This document shows, in pieces, positions 35,507 to 44,651 of a DNA stretch of 64,000 nucleotides (positions within the stretch are counted from its first letter, which is position 1; each line of letters begins with the position of its first letter). The notes beneath the pieces were generated by a model, which did not search any database, was not told the DNA's origin, and was given only the letters and a program-made list of their open reading frames with translations. Source of the DNA: an uncultured Winogradskyella sp. (GTDB taxonomy: Bacteria > Bacteroidota > Bacteroidia > Flavobacteriales > Flavobacteriaceae); assembly GCF_947496485.1 (NCBI RefSeq), contig NZ_CANMCZ010000004.1:292334-356333 (forward strand), written 5' to 3'. The position numbers were made by a program, and so were the translations under genes.

Positions 35507-37912
35507 ATGATTGTAAATACAGAATTAGAACACAAAGGGAATCTCTTTCCTTCAAAAATAATAGACTTTAAAAAGGATGTTGATAAATTATACTTTACCA
35601 CAGACAATGATGTCATCTTAGAATTGACAGTTGTAAGAGATAGTTTATTACGTTTCCGATATACTACGGTTGGTAATTTTGATAAAGACTTTTCTTATGC
35701 CATAACTAAATATGCGAGTATTGGTTATAATAAATTGGAAATTGAAGAAAAGAAGGAGTATTATGAAGTAACAACCTCGAAGCTACGTTGTGAGATTTCT
35801 AAAGCCAATTTAAGCGTTTCCATTTACGATGCGATGGACGGAAAACTCATTAATCAAGATGAAACTGGTTTTCATTGGGAAGAAAGTTATGAGTATGGTG
35901 GTAACATTGTTAAAATGAGTAAGGTCTCTAATGATGGAGAAAGTTACTATGGTCTTGGTGATAAGCCTAATCATTTAAATTTAAAAGGTAAACGCTATAA
36001 TAATTGGGTGACCGATTCTTATGCTTACGGAAAAGATACCGATCCAATTTATAAAGCAATTCCTTTTTATACAGGTCTGCATCACGGTAAGGCATACGGG
36101 ATTTTCTTCGACAATACATTTAGATCTTCTTTTGATTTTGCACATGAGCGTAGAAATGTAACGAGCTTTTGGGCACAAGGAGGTGAAATGAATTATTACT
36201 TCTTCTACGGTCCAAAAATGAATGATGTTGTAGAAAGTTATACAGACTTAACTGGCAAACCACATCATTTACCACCACTTTGGGCATTAGGCTTTCATCA
36301 ATGTAAATGGAGTTATTATCCTGAAAGTAAAGTAAAAGAGATTACTTCAACGTTTAGAAGACTTCAAATACCTTGCGATGCTATTTATTTGGATATTGAT
36401 TACATGGATGGTTTTCGTTGTTTTACTTGGAACAAAGACTACTTTCCGGATCCTAAAAGAATGGTAAAGGAATTAATGGATGACGGTTTTAAAACTGTAG
36501 CTATTATTGATCCAGGGATTAAAATTGATAAAGATTATTCAGTTTTCAGAGAAGCTTTAGAAAAAGATTACTTCTGCAAACGTGCAGATGGCGATTACAT
36601 GAAGGGAAAAGTATGGCCTGGAGAATGTTATTTCCCAGATTTCACAAATCCAGAAGTTAGAGATTGGTGGTCTGGTTTATTTAAAGAGCTCATTGAGGAC
36701 ATTGGTGTTAAGGGTGTTTGGAATGATATGAATGAGCCTGCCGTTATGGAAGTGCCTAATAAAACATTTCCAGATGATGTACGTCATGATTATGATGGCA
36801 ATCGTTGTAGTCATAGAAAAGCACATAATATTTATGGAATGCAAATGGCAAGAGCGACCTACCAAGGTTTAAAAAAGTATTCTTATCCAAAGCGACCTTT
36901 TGTAATAACACGTGCTGCATACTCAGGTACACAACGTTATACCTCTACTTGGACAGGAGATAATGTAGCAACTTGGGAGCATTTATGGATAGCTAATATC
37001 CAAGCACAACGTATGGCTATGTCTGGCTTTTCTTTTGCTGGCAGTGATATTGGTGGCTTTGCTGAGCAACCGCAAGGAGAATTATTTACAAGATGGATAC
37101 AGCTTGGTATTTTTCATCCATTTTTTAGAGTCCATTCTTCTGGTGATCATGGTGACCAAGAACCTTGGGCTTTTGATGAAGAAGTAACAGATATTGTTAG
37201 AAAATTTATTGAAATTCGATATCAGATACTACCCTATTTATATACTGCATTTTGGAATTATGTAGATCATGGAACACCATTATTAAAGTCTTTAGTTTTA
37301 TATGATCAAGATGATGTTCAGACACATTACAGAACAGACGAGTTTGTTTTTGGAGAGCAGATATTAGCTTGTCCTATATTAGAACCTAATGCAAAAGGTA
37401 GAAGAATGTATGTGCCTAAAGGAAATTGGTATAATTTCTGGACAGACGAGATTGTTAAAGGTGGTAAGGAAATGTGGGTTGATGCAGATATTGATAGCAT
37501 GCCTGTTTTTGTAAAAGAAGGTGCTATTATTCCTAAATATCCAATTCAGCAATATGTTGGTGAAAAGGAGATTAATCAAATCACATTAGATGTTTACTAT
37601 AAAAAAGGTAAAGAAAAGAGTGAGTTGTATAGCGATGCAAATGATGGCTTTGATTACACAAAAGGACGTTTTAGTCTAAGAACCTTTAATTTAACGGGTA
37701 GAACTAAAGAATTAATTATTAACCAACACAAAGAAGGTAAATTTATTACTCCATACGATACATTTAAGGTTCAAATTCATGGACTTCCTTTTGAAGTAGG
37801 TGAAATTCAGTTAGATAATGAAATTATTTCTTTAAAAGAGCTAAAATCTAATGGAACAAGTTCATTTGTAATTGACAAAAATTTCTCAGAATTACATATC
37901 ATAAGTAAATAG
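35507..37912 (+). CDS. Glycoside hydrolase family 31 alpha-glucosidase
   Basis: An 801-residue enzyme without signal peptide, so probably cytoplasmic. An N-terminal beta-sandwich (about 1-230) precedes the GH31 barrel, with the nucleophile in GVWNDMNEPAV (about Asp406) and the acid/base in TWTGDNVATWEHLW (about Asp484). GGFAEQPQGELFTRW and FFRVHSSGDHGDQEPW belong to the alpha-glucosidase group. It likely hydrolyses maltose or maltodextrins, which connects it to glycogen turnover beside glgB. The 242-base gap upstream holds only a weak hairpin and a candidate operator. Confidence 0.92.
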   Translation: MIVNTELEHKGNLFPSKIIDFKKDVDKLYFTTDNDVILELTVVRDSLLRFRYTTVGNFDKDFSYAITKYASIGYNKLEIEEKKEYYEVTTSKLRCEISKANLSVSIYDAMDGKLINQDETGFHWEESYEYGGNIVKMSKVSNDGESYYGLGDKPNHLNLKGKRYNNWVTDSYAYGKDTDPIYKAIPFYTGLHHGKAYGIFFDNTFRSSFDFAHERRNVTSFWAQGGEMNYYFFYGPKMNDVVESYTDLTGKPHHLPPLWALGFHQCKWSYYPESKVKEITSTFRRLQIPCDAIYLDIDYMDGFRCFTWNKDYFPDPKRMVKELMDDGFKTVAIIDPGIKIDKDYSVFREALEKDYFCKRADGDYMKGKVWPGECYFPDFTNPEVRDWWSGLFKELIEDIGVKGVWNDMNEPAVMEVPNKTFPDDVRHDYDGNRCSHRKAHNIYGMQMARATYQGLKKYSYPKRPFVITRAAYSGTQRYTSTWTGDNVATWEHLWIANIQAQRMAMSGFSFAGSDIGGFAEQPQGELFTRWIQLGIFHPFFRVHSSGDHGDQEPWAFDEEVTDIVRKFIEIRYQILPYLYTAFWNYVDHGTPLLKSLVLYDQDDVQTHYRTDEFVFGEQILACPILEPNAKGRRMYVPKGNWYNFWTDEIVKGGKEMWVDADIDSMPVFVKEGAIIPKYPIQQYVGEKEINQITLDVYYKKGKEKSELYSDANDGFDYTKGRFSLRTFNLTGRTKELIINQHKEGKFITPYDTFKVQIHGLPFEVGEIQLDNEIISLKELKSNGTSSFVIDKNFSELHIISK

Positions 37913-37995
37913 ATGATGTGACTAGTTTGCAAATTTTGGGTCTGATAATATGATTTGATTTTTGTATTTTAGTAATTATTATAAAACCATTCGTT

Positions 37996-38823
37996 ATGAA
38001 TTTAAAGAAGACAATAGTATCATTTGCTGTAATTGTCATTATTGCATCTTGTGCAACAAACCCTTTTACTGGTAAAAAAACTATGGCATTTGTTGGTAAT
38101 GATCAGTTATTTCCAATGGCTTTTGCTCAGTATAATCAGGTACTAGGAGAGAATAAAGTTATAACTGGCACTAAAGATTCTGATATGATAACTCGCGTTG
38201 GTCAGCGTATTGCGGTTGCTGCAGAACGTTGGTTAAATGCAAATGGTCATCAAGGGTACTTAGACGATTACAAATGGGAGTATAAACTTATACAATCTGA
38301 GCAAGTTAATGCTTGGTGTATGCCAGGAGGTAAAATAGCATTTTATACAGGTATTCTTCCAATTGCACAAAACGAAACTGGTGTTGCTGCCATCATGGGA
38401 CATGAAGTTGCACATGCATTAGCAAATCATGGACAACAACGTATGAGTGCAGCTTATTTACAACAAGGTTTAGCTGTCGCTGGAAATATTGCACTTTCAA
38501 ACGATCAGCAAGCATTAGGAATTTTTAATCAATCATATGGTGTTGTTTCTAACGTGGCTGGTATGTTACCTTTTAGCAGAGGGCATGAAACTGAAGCAGA
38601 TAAAATAGGAGTAATACTTATGGCAATCGCTGGTTATAATCCAGATGAAGCTGCTGAGTTATGGAAGCGTATGAAAGCTAATAGTGGAGGACAAGCACCA
38701 CCAGAATTTTTAAGTACGCACCCAAGCAATGATACTAGAATAAATAATTTACAAGCCTTAGCTCCAACAGCTAAATCTGAAGCCAAGAAATTTGGTGTTA
38801 CTAGCTTTAGACCTATAAATTAG
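37996..38823 (+). CDS. M48 family metalloprotease, lipoprotein
   Basis: A 275-residue lipoprotein (signal ending VIIASC, Cys19) with an M48 peptidase domain: zinc motif HEVAH (residues 136-140) and third-ligand region HETEADKIGVILM. Mature start ATNPFTGKKTMAFVGN is typical of bacterial LoiP/YcaL-like M48 lipoproteins, which degrade misfolded outer-membrane proteins. Residues around MPGGKIAFYTGILP are also conserved in the family. Monocistronic with a terminator. Confidence 0.92.
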   Translation: MNLKKTIVSFAVIVIIASCATNPFTGKKTMAFVGNDQLFPMAFAQYNQVLGENKVITGTKDSDMITRVGQRIAVAAERWLNANGHQGYLDDYKWEYKLIQSEQVNAWCMPGGKIAFYTGILPIAQNETGVAAIMGHEVAHALANHGQQRMSAAYLQQGLAVAGNIALSNDQQALGIFNQSYGVVSNVAGMLPFSRGHETEADKIGVILMAIAGYNPDEAAELWKRMKANSGGQAPPEFLSTHPSNDTRINNLQALAPTAKSEAKKFGVTSFRPIN

Positions 38824-38854
38824 TATTAGATTAATAAATATTTGATTACTTTAG

Positions 38855-38882
38855 AAGCTGCTCAATAAGAGCAGCTTTTTTA
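38855..38882 (+). terminator. Rho-independent terminator
   Basis: AAGCTGCTC (38855-38863) / GAGCAGCTT (38869-38877) with loop AATAA and a T-run, between the M48 gene and the transporter gene. Confidence 0.92.
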
Positions 38883-38893
38883 TTTTAATATTT

Positions 38894-40282
38894 ATGAGCA
38901 AACTCAAAAAGGGAAGTAAAAAACTTCTCAATGCTTGGGCTTTTTACGATTGGGCAAATTCTGTTTATACTTTAACAATCGCATCTTCGATATTCCCAAT
39001 ATTTTACTCTGCACTTTTTTTAGGGCAAACTGAAAAAACTGTTCTCGCTTTCGGAATCGTATTTAAAAGTACCGCTTTAATTACGTACGTTACAGCATTT
39101 ACGTTTTTGGTTGTAGCATTTACATCTCCAATATTATCTGGTATTGCAGATTATGTAGGGAACAAAAAGAATTTTATGAAGTTTTTTTGTTATGTAGGTG
39201 GTTTAGGTTGTATCGGATTGTATTGGTTTGGAATTGAGCCTGATGAAATTCATTTGAGCCTTCTATTCTATTTTATGGGATTAATAGGATATTGGGGAAG
39301 TTTAGTGTTTTACAATTCTTATTTGCCAGACATTGCGTATCCAGAGCAGCAGGATAAAATCAGTGCCAAAGGCTTTAGTATGGGTTATTTAGGTAGTGTT
39401 ATTTTATTGCTCATAAATCTTGCAATGGTAATGAAACCAGATTGGTTTGGTTTTGATACAAGTATTTCGGCAGAAATAGCAGAAAGTGGTGATAAGGAAA
39501 AAATTGCCATTGCTATCCAAAAAGCTAAAGATAGTGCTTCATTTGAGGCAATGAAGATTTCTTTTATAACTGTAGGTCTCTGGTGGATTCTCTTTAGTCA
39601 ATACACTTTTTGCGTACTTCCAAAAGGGAGTTCTAAAGGTCATAAAGTAACAAAGGCTGTTGTTTTCAATGGACTAAAAGAATTAAAACTAGTTTGGATT
39701 CAATTAAATGATAATTTAAGATTAAAACGATATCTTATAGCATTTTTTGTATTTAGTATGGCTGTACAAACTATTATGTTAGTTGCAGTTTATTTTGGTG
39801 AAGAAGAAATAGCTTGGGGAAGTTCTGATGCAAAAACCCAAGGTTTAATAACAAGTATTTTAGTCATTCAACTTGTTGCTATTGCTGGCGCAGTATTAAC
39901 ATCTAGAGCATCTTCAAAATTTGGAAATATTAAAACACTCATTGTTGTTAATTTTATTTGGATGGCTTTGTGTTTCTATGCTTATTTTATGGAAACGCCT
40001 ATGCAGTTTTATATTGCAGCATCATTAGTTGGTCTTGTGATGGGAGGTGTACAATCGTTAGCACGCTCAACATATTCTAAGTTTTTGCCTGAAACGGAGG
40101 ATACAACATCCTATTTCAGTTTTTATGATGTTGCAGAAAAAATTGGTATAGTAATAGGTATGGTAATTTTTGCCACTATAGATCAAATTACTGGTAGTAT
40201 GCGTAACGCGATTTTATTTTTGGTTGTCTTTTTCCTTGCCGGAATATTATTACTCTTCAGAGTGCCAAAAGAAAAATTGTAA
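38894..40282 (+). CDS. MFS transporter, UMF1/Atg22-like family
   Basis: A 462-residue integral membrane protein with about 12 transmembrane helices. The N-terminus LLNAWAFYDWANSVYTLTI is the UMF1 signature (NAWxxYDWANSxY), shared with Atg22-like vacuolar amino-acid effluxers. GGVQSLARSTYSKFLPE is the other conserved block. Substrate unknown; amino-acid or peptide export is plausible for the family. No obvious operon partner: its stop lies 24 bases before the next gene. Confidence 0.85.
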   Translation: MSKLKKGSKKLLNAWAFYDWANSVYTLTIASSIFPIFYSALFLGQTEKTVLAFGIVFKSTALITYVTAFTFLVVAFTSPILSGIADYVGNKKNFMKFFCYVGGLGCIGLYWFGIEPDEIHLSLLFYFMGLIGYWGSLVFYNSYLPDIAYPEQQDKISAKGFSMGYLGSVILLLINLAMVMKPDWFGFDTSISAEIAESGDKEKIAIAIQKAKDSASFEAMKISFITVGLWWILFSQYTFCVLPKGSSKGHKVTKAVVFNGLKELKLVWIQLNDNLRLKRYLIAFFVFSMAVQTIMLVAVYFGEEEIAWGSSDAKTQGLITSILVIQLVAIAGAVLTSRASSKFGNIKTLIVVNFIWMALCFYAYFMETPMQFYIAASLVGLVMGGVQSLARSTYSKFLPETEDTTSYFSFYDVAEKIGIVIGMVIFATIDQITGSMRNAILFLVVFFLAGILLLFRVPKEKL

Positions 40283-40306
40283 AATAATACGTAACTTTAT
40301 CTCGCT

Positions 40307-41422
40307 ATGATGATAAAAAAACGCTTATTGCGTCTTCTTTTTGTACCCTTATTTCTTGTTAATTGTGATAATGAACCCTATGAAGGTGAACTTATTGTTG
40401 AAGATAACTCATGCGAAATAGCAACTCAAGCCTCTGTAAGTGCAGCAGAAGATTATGCTTTAGCTTCAGAGGAGGATTTCAGCATTTTATGCCAAGCTTA
40501 TAGAGATGCCTTAGAAAATCAGATTGAAAAATGTGGTGATGAAGATGGAATGTTACAAACTTCTATAGATAGTTTAGGGGAGTGCTCAATAATTAATGAG
40601 TTATGTGATGAAGCCATTATTGCATCACAAATAGCACGACAGAATTATTTAGCTGCTCAGGATGATAATTTCGAAGGGCTATGCAACACCTATAAAGATA
40701 CTTTGGAATATCAAATTGAAGTTTGTGGTGATGATGGTTCGTTACAAACTCTAATTAATGAACTAGGTAATTGCGAATTAAATGCGGATCCATGTGAAGA
40801 AGCCATAGAAGCGACTGGGATTGCTGAGGAAGCATACAATAATTTTACAGAAGATAATTTCGAAGCTATATGCAATGCCTATAAAGATGCATTGATGAGT
40901 CAGATAGAAATTTGCGGTGACATTGATGGCAATTTACAGCTTATTATAGATCAATTGGGAGATTGTGTACCTGAAGATATCGTACCAATTGAAGGCACAT
41001 GGGTTTTGAATTTTATATTGATAAGTAGTCAATTAGATATTGATAATGATGAGCAGGAAACAATTAATATATACGCTGAAATGAACTGCCATGAAATAGA
41101 AACTGTAGAATTTTACGAAGATGGGACAGGTGAGTTTTATCGATCTACATTAGCTAATTATTCTTATGTAAACAATTCTGGTTCTGCAGATGGTGTTGAT
41201 TTCATAGTTACTTGTAGTGAGTTAAATACGGCTATAAACTTTAATTGGGTTCGGGTAGATAATAATATTTTTGCTATGTTAGAAGGAGGCACAACAATAA
41301 CTTTTCTAAAGAGCCCTAATGTTTTATCATTGTTTATTCCAGATGGTTTTTCTGCTAATAATGTGGATAATATATCACCGAACATTATTCATGATATCTC
41401 ATATGTGTATTATAAAGAATAA
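40307..41422 (+). CDS. Lipoprotein with three four-cysteine repeats and a lipocalin-like C-terminal part
   Basis: A 371-residue lipoprotein (signal FVPLFLVNC, Cys20). Residues 36-220 are three consecutive ~63-residue repeats, each with four cysteines: 36/62/76/93, 100/126/140/156 and 163/189/203/220. The Cys spacings (26, 14, 16-17) are nearly identical, and each unit has a helix with YKD/YRDAL and the sequence CGD. The C-terminal ~145 residues (GTWVLNFILISSQ, GTGEFYRSTLANY) look like a small beta-barrel of the lipocalin-like type. I do not recognise the repeat family; disulfide-bonded helical hairpins are the likely shape. Confidence 0.8.
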   Translation: MMIKKRLLRLLFVPLFLVNCDNEPYEGELIVEDNSCEIATQASVSAAEDYALASEEDFSILCQAYRDALENQIEKCGDEDGMLQTSIDSLGECSIINELCDEAIIASQIARQNYLAAQDDNFEGLCNTYKDTLEYQIEVCGDDGSLQTLINELGNCELNADPCEEAIEATGIAEEAYNNFTEDNFEAICNAYKDALMSQIEICGDIDGNLQLIIDQLGDCVPEDIVPIEGTWVLNFILISSQLDIDNDEQETINIYAEMNCHEIETVEFYEDGTGEFYRSTLANYSYVNNSGSADGVDFIVTCSELNTAINFNWVRVDNNIFAMLEGGTTITFLKSPNVLSLFIPDGFSANNVDNISPNIIHDISYVYYKE

Positions 41423-41423
41423 A

Positions 41424-41459
41424 AAAAGGACAAGCAAAACGCTCATCCTTTTCATTTTT
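41424..41459. terminator. Probable terminator hairpin
   Basis: AAAAGGA / TCCTTTT with an inner AGC/GCT pairing and mismatches between, then a T-rich stretch, between two convergent genes. Imperfect stem, so moderate confidence. Confidence 0.5.
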
Positions 41460-41475
41460 GGTTGGATAATAAATC

Positions 41476-42201
41476 TTAGTTACTTACACTACCTGAGCCT
41501 GTAATCTTAGTATCTTTATTTGTAGGCTTACCAGAGTATTTGACATCTCCAGAACCTGTAACTCTAGCTTTTAATTCTCCATTGCATACCACATATATAT
41601 CACCAGAACCAGCGATTTTTGCATCAACGTTTGTGCTTTTTAAACTTTTACCATTAAAATCACCAGAGCCAGCTATTTTAGTAGTTAAATCTGTAGTAGT
41701 ACCTGTTAATTCTATATCACCAGAACCAGCAATAGCACTCTCTATACTTTTAGCAGATACATTTAAGTTAATATCACCAGAACCAGCTAATGACACTTTA
41801 AATTCATCTGCTTTTATAGTCCCAGAATTTTCAATATCACCTGAGCCAGCAAGAGAAACAGAGTTGATAGACTCATAAGGTACTGTAACAACTATGGTTT
41901 GACTAGGCTTAAGATTTATCCCTTTCTTTACCTTTACCACAAGTTTATTGTCTTTTATTTCTGTGACAATATATTCCATAAGATTTGCATCCCCTTTAAT
42001 AGTAATCTCACCTTCTTTTCCTTGCACTAATTTAAAGTCCATAGGTCCTGCAGCTTTTAGGCCTTCGTATGAGCTAGTAGATCTTGTAGTAGTTGTGATA
42101 TTGTTATCACCTTTAATTTTTTTACCATTTCCCCATTGTGCACATGATAATGTTGTACTTAAAAGAAATGCTAACACTGTAATTGATTTTAATAGTTTCA
42201 T
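41476..42201 (-). CDS. Head GIN domain (DUF2807) protein
   Basis: A 241-residue exported protein (signal about 1-21, ending SCAQWG). The C-terminal ~150 residues form a right-handed beta-helix-like repeat in which the motif AGSGDI or GSGD recurs about seven times (SLAGSGDIENSG, SLAGSGDINLN, IAGSGDIELTG and so on), the pattern of DUF2807 adhesin-like domains. Function unknown. It is the last gene of the sigma / anti-sigma unit that begins at 44421. Confidence 0.85.
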   Translation of the reverse strand: MKLLKSITVLAFLLSTTLSCAQWGNGKKIKGDNNITTTTRSTSSYEGLKAAGPMDFKLVQGKEGEITIKGDANLMEYIVTEIKDNKLVVKVKKGINLKPSQTIVVTVPYESINSVSLAGSGDIENSGTIKADEFKVSLAGSGDINLNVSAKSIESAIAGSGDIELTGTTTDLTTKIAGSGDFNGKSLKSTNVDAKIAGSGDIYVVCNGELKARVTGSGDVKYSGKPTNKDTKITGSGSVSN

Positions 42202-42227
42202 TTTTCCGTTTTTTATTTAATTGATAG

Positions 42228-43316
42228 TTATATTTTTTTGAAGCTAACGCTTCCATGCTGAGATTTAATTTTTACAAAATTTCCAGAATCTTTAGAACCA
42301 TAGTAGCCATTATACTTTTTACTAGTATGATTAACTTCTTTGTTGGTAAAATTGAATCCTTCAGAATCCCTTAAAGAACCGTGCTGAAAGTCTAAGTCAA
42401 AATTGAAATTAAAATCAGTATCAAATCCTATAGTAGTACTTGTAAATCGAGAGTCAATCATAATAGAACTTGCTTTACTTGCCACGCGACCAATTTTTAA
42501 AGAGCCATGACTAGTACTTAATTCTAAATCTTTAAAAATAGTACCTATTCTAACGGTTAAGTGGTTGCTCTTACCATCTAAATTATTGACATTATCTACT
42601 TCTATAGAACCAAAGTTGCAATCGTATTTTACATTTTCTACATTTTCTATTGTAGATTTTGTATGATTAGCTTTAATAGTTATTTTTTCAGTTTTTGCTA
42701 CTGTAAAACCACTATGATTAGCTGAAATTTCACCTTCCTTAATATATTCAAAATAACAATTTCTTGTATGATTAAAATTAATTACATTACTATTAGATAA
42801 TAATTCTTTAGTAGTGATTTTTCCGTGATCACACCTAATCTTACTAGAGCCTTTTAGTTTATCTAAATCAATTGATCCAAATTTATTGGTAAGATCTACA
42901 TTATTGGTCATAGGCATTTTAATAATATAGTCAATCTCCATTTTAAGATTCATCTTCTTTCCCCAATTCCACCAGCTTTTTTCATTTTTACCAATTTCAG
43001 TTATAGCAGAAACCAAATCATTTGAAGACGAAAACTCTACATCAATTCTATCGAGACGTTCTTGTACTTTTTCAGCGTTATTACCAGTTACTTTGATCGT
43101 AATATCAAATTCTACTCGGTTTTTATCCCAAGTAATAATATTTAAGTTTCCAAAACTATTATTCACTTTTACAGTAGCGCTAGAAGAGACGTTAAATGAT
43201 TTTTTAATGTTTCTTTCTTTGGTCGTTTTAGCAAATTCTACACCTGTATTAGCTAATGCAATAAAAGGCATTAACATAAGTAATAGAACTAATCTATATT
43301 GTATTTTTAGGTTCAT
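42228..43316 (-). CDS. Secreted protein with DUF4097-like self-adhesin repeats
   Basis: A 362-residue exported protein (signal about 1-22, PFIALANTG). The rest is a series of short beta segments such as VKVNNSFGNLNIITWDKNRV, DLTNKFGSIDLDKLKG, ISANHSGFTVAKTEKI, and SSIMIDSRFTSTTIGF, resembling the beta-helix of DUF4097 proteins. It overlaps the anti-sigma-like gene by 23 bases. With the GIN-domain gene next to it, the operon encodes two related beta-helical envelope proteins. Confidence 0.75.
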   Translation of the reverse strand: MNLKIQYRLVLLLMLMPFIALANTGVEFAKTTKERNIKKSFNVSSSATVKVNNSFGNLNIITWDKNRVEFDITIKVTGNNAEKVQERLDRIDVEFSSSNDLVSAITEIGKNEKSWWNWGKKMNLKMEIDYIIKMPMTNNVDLTNKFGSIDLDKLKGSSKIRCDHGKITTKELLSNSNVINFNHTRNCYFEYIKEGEISANHSGFTVAKTEKITIKANHTKSTIENVENVKYDCNFGSIEVDNVNNLDGKSNHLTVRIGTIFKDLELSTSHGSLKIGRVASKASSIMIDSRFTSTTIGFDTDFNFNFDLDFQHGSLRDSEGFNFTNKEVNHTSKKYNGYYGSKDSGNFVKIKSQHGSVSFKKI

Positions 43317-43857
43317 CTGTGTTGATTTTTAATTCTTTAATCGTTTCTATTTGTTCTAGAACAGCATTTAAAATATCTATTCTACTTTGAAAGTTGGAAA
43401 TCATCGCATAAATAATACGCTGATCGTTTCCATTTTCGGTTAAATCAGTTTTTAGATTTTGATAATCTGTTTCTAAAATTTTAATTTGTTCTAAAGCATC
43501 AGTAATAATTTGTTCGGTTAATGGCGAACGTTCACTATTGAGCTTCTTTAATTCATTTTGTATTGTTGCTGTGAAAAAGTCTTGTGTTTCAGCCATTTCT
43601 GGTGATACACTTGCCAAGTCTAAAGCTTCAGGATCGTTATTTAATGTTATAAATACACTAAAGCAAATCACTAAAGAAGCAGCAATAGCTAAAAATGGTT
43701 TCCAGTTAAAACCTGATGATTTTTTTGCTTCATGTGAAACCACATCATTTGCTTTTAGCTTATCCAAAAACCGTTGTTCATGTCCTTGTTTAGGTTCGTT
43801 TATATCAAACTCACCTTGTAGGTCATCAAATAAATTTTCTATAGTATCTTTTTCCAT
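43294..43857 (-). CDS. Anti-sigma factor-like membrane protein
   Basis: A 187-residue protein with a single transmembrane helix (about 55-72, WKPFLAIAASLVICFSVFI), an acidic cytoplasmic N-terminus of ~50 residues (FDDLQGEFDINEPKQGHEQRF) and a helical periplasmic part. This layout and its position 12 bases after an ECF sigma gene suggest the cognate anti-sigma factor, although no zinc-binding motif is present and the family is not one I can name. Confidence 0.7.
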   Translation of the reverse strand: MEKDTIENLFDDLQGEFDINEPKQGHEQRFLDKLKANDVVSHEAKKSSGFNWKPFLAIAASLVICFSVFITLNNDPEALDLASVSPEMAETQDFFTATIQNELKKLNSERSPLTEQIITDALEQIKILETDYQNLKTDLTENGNDQRIIYAMISNFQSRIDILNAVLEQIETIKELKINTDEPKNTI

Positions 43858-43869
43858 AGTTGCTTTTTA

Positions 43870-44421
43870 TTAAGCGGTTTGTACCAGTTTTTTTCGTAAA
43901 CTTTCTTTAGCTCTAGATATTAATGTTCTGCAATTTGCATACGATATATCCATAATGCTACAGATCTCTTCATAATCATAGCCTTCAATAAGATGTAAGG
44001 ATAGCCCTAAACTGTAATTTGGTTTTAATGTTTTCATTACACGCATTATTTGCTTTACTTTTTCGTTACTATGACTGCTTTGATCTATGCTTTGGTCATC
44101 TTCAACTTTATAAATTATATTTTCTAAAGGCACTTCATTTTTCTTTATAGTTTTGTTATAGTGCGCAATACTATTATTTACAACAATACGTTTTAACCAT
44201 GCTCCAAATAATTTGGTATCCTCTAGCGTTTTTAGCTTTGTAAATGCCGTTAAAAAAGACTCTTGCATAATGTCTTCAGCCTTAAAAGAATCTTTTACAA
44301 TTCTAATTGCTGTGTTGTACATCGCTTTGTTATATCTGTTGTAAACCTCTAATTGTGCACGTTGGTTACCAGAATTACAAAGCAATATTAACTGTTCGAT
44401 ATCTTGATTGGTTGATGTCAA
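43870..44421 (-). CDS. RNA polymerase sigma factor, ECF type
   Basis: A 183-residue ECF sigma factor. Region 2 (about 25-95) has YNKAMYNTAIRIVKDSFKAEDIMQESF in two motifs and region 4 (about 125-180) has the helix-turn-helix EICSIMDISYANCRTLISRAKESL. First gene of a four-gene minus-strand unit with an anti-sigma-like gene and two beta-helical exported proteins, so it probably controls envelope functions and its own operon. Confidence 0.9.
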   Translation of the reverse strand: MTSTNQDIEQLILLCNSGNQRAQLEVYNRYNKAMYNTAIRIVKDSFKAEDIMQESFLTAFTKLKTLEDTKLFGAWLKRIVVNNSIAHYNKTIKKNEVPLENIIYKVEDDQSIDQSSHSNEKVKQIMRVMKTLKPNYSLGLSLHLIEGYDYEEICSIMDISYANCRTLISRAKESLRKKLVQTA

Positions 44422-44610
44422 AAAAACAAATGCTTTAGTGTATAGATAAGACGTTTTATTTATTGTTACAGTTTGACTAAAAAAAGTTTTAATTTTTATA
44501 AAGATAATGGCATATTAATTGAAAATATACTAGTGTGAATAACTTTAAATATCTTATAACTATCTGATATTCAATATAAAGTTAATTATTAATACATTTA
44601 AACAAATGCT

Positions 44611-44640
44611 ATTCTGAAAAATATAAATGACAGAATGGCT
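44611..44640 (+). promoter_or_regulatory. Candidate operator before lon
   Basis: Inverted repeat ATTCTG (44611-44616) ... CAGAAT (44631-44636), 14 bases apart, ends 15 bases before the lon start codon. TGACAGAATGGC (44628-44639) lies inside it. A heat-shock-type regulator is a guess. Confidence 0.35.
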
Positions 44641-44651
44641 CAAAAACATAT

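Noticed and set aside
41540..41878. Open frame on the plus strand rich in SPEPA repeats
   Set aside because: It is the mirror image of the GSGD repeats of the minus-strand GIN-domain gene; repeat codons keep the opposite frame open.
43538..43873. 111-codon plus-strand open frame
   Set aside because: Antisense to the anti-sigma-like gene, no start context, composition unlike a real protein.
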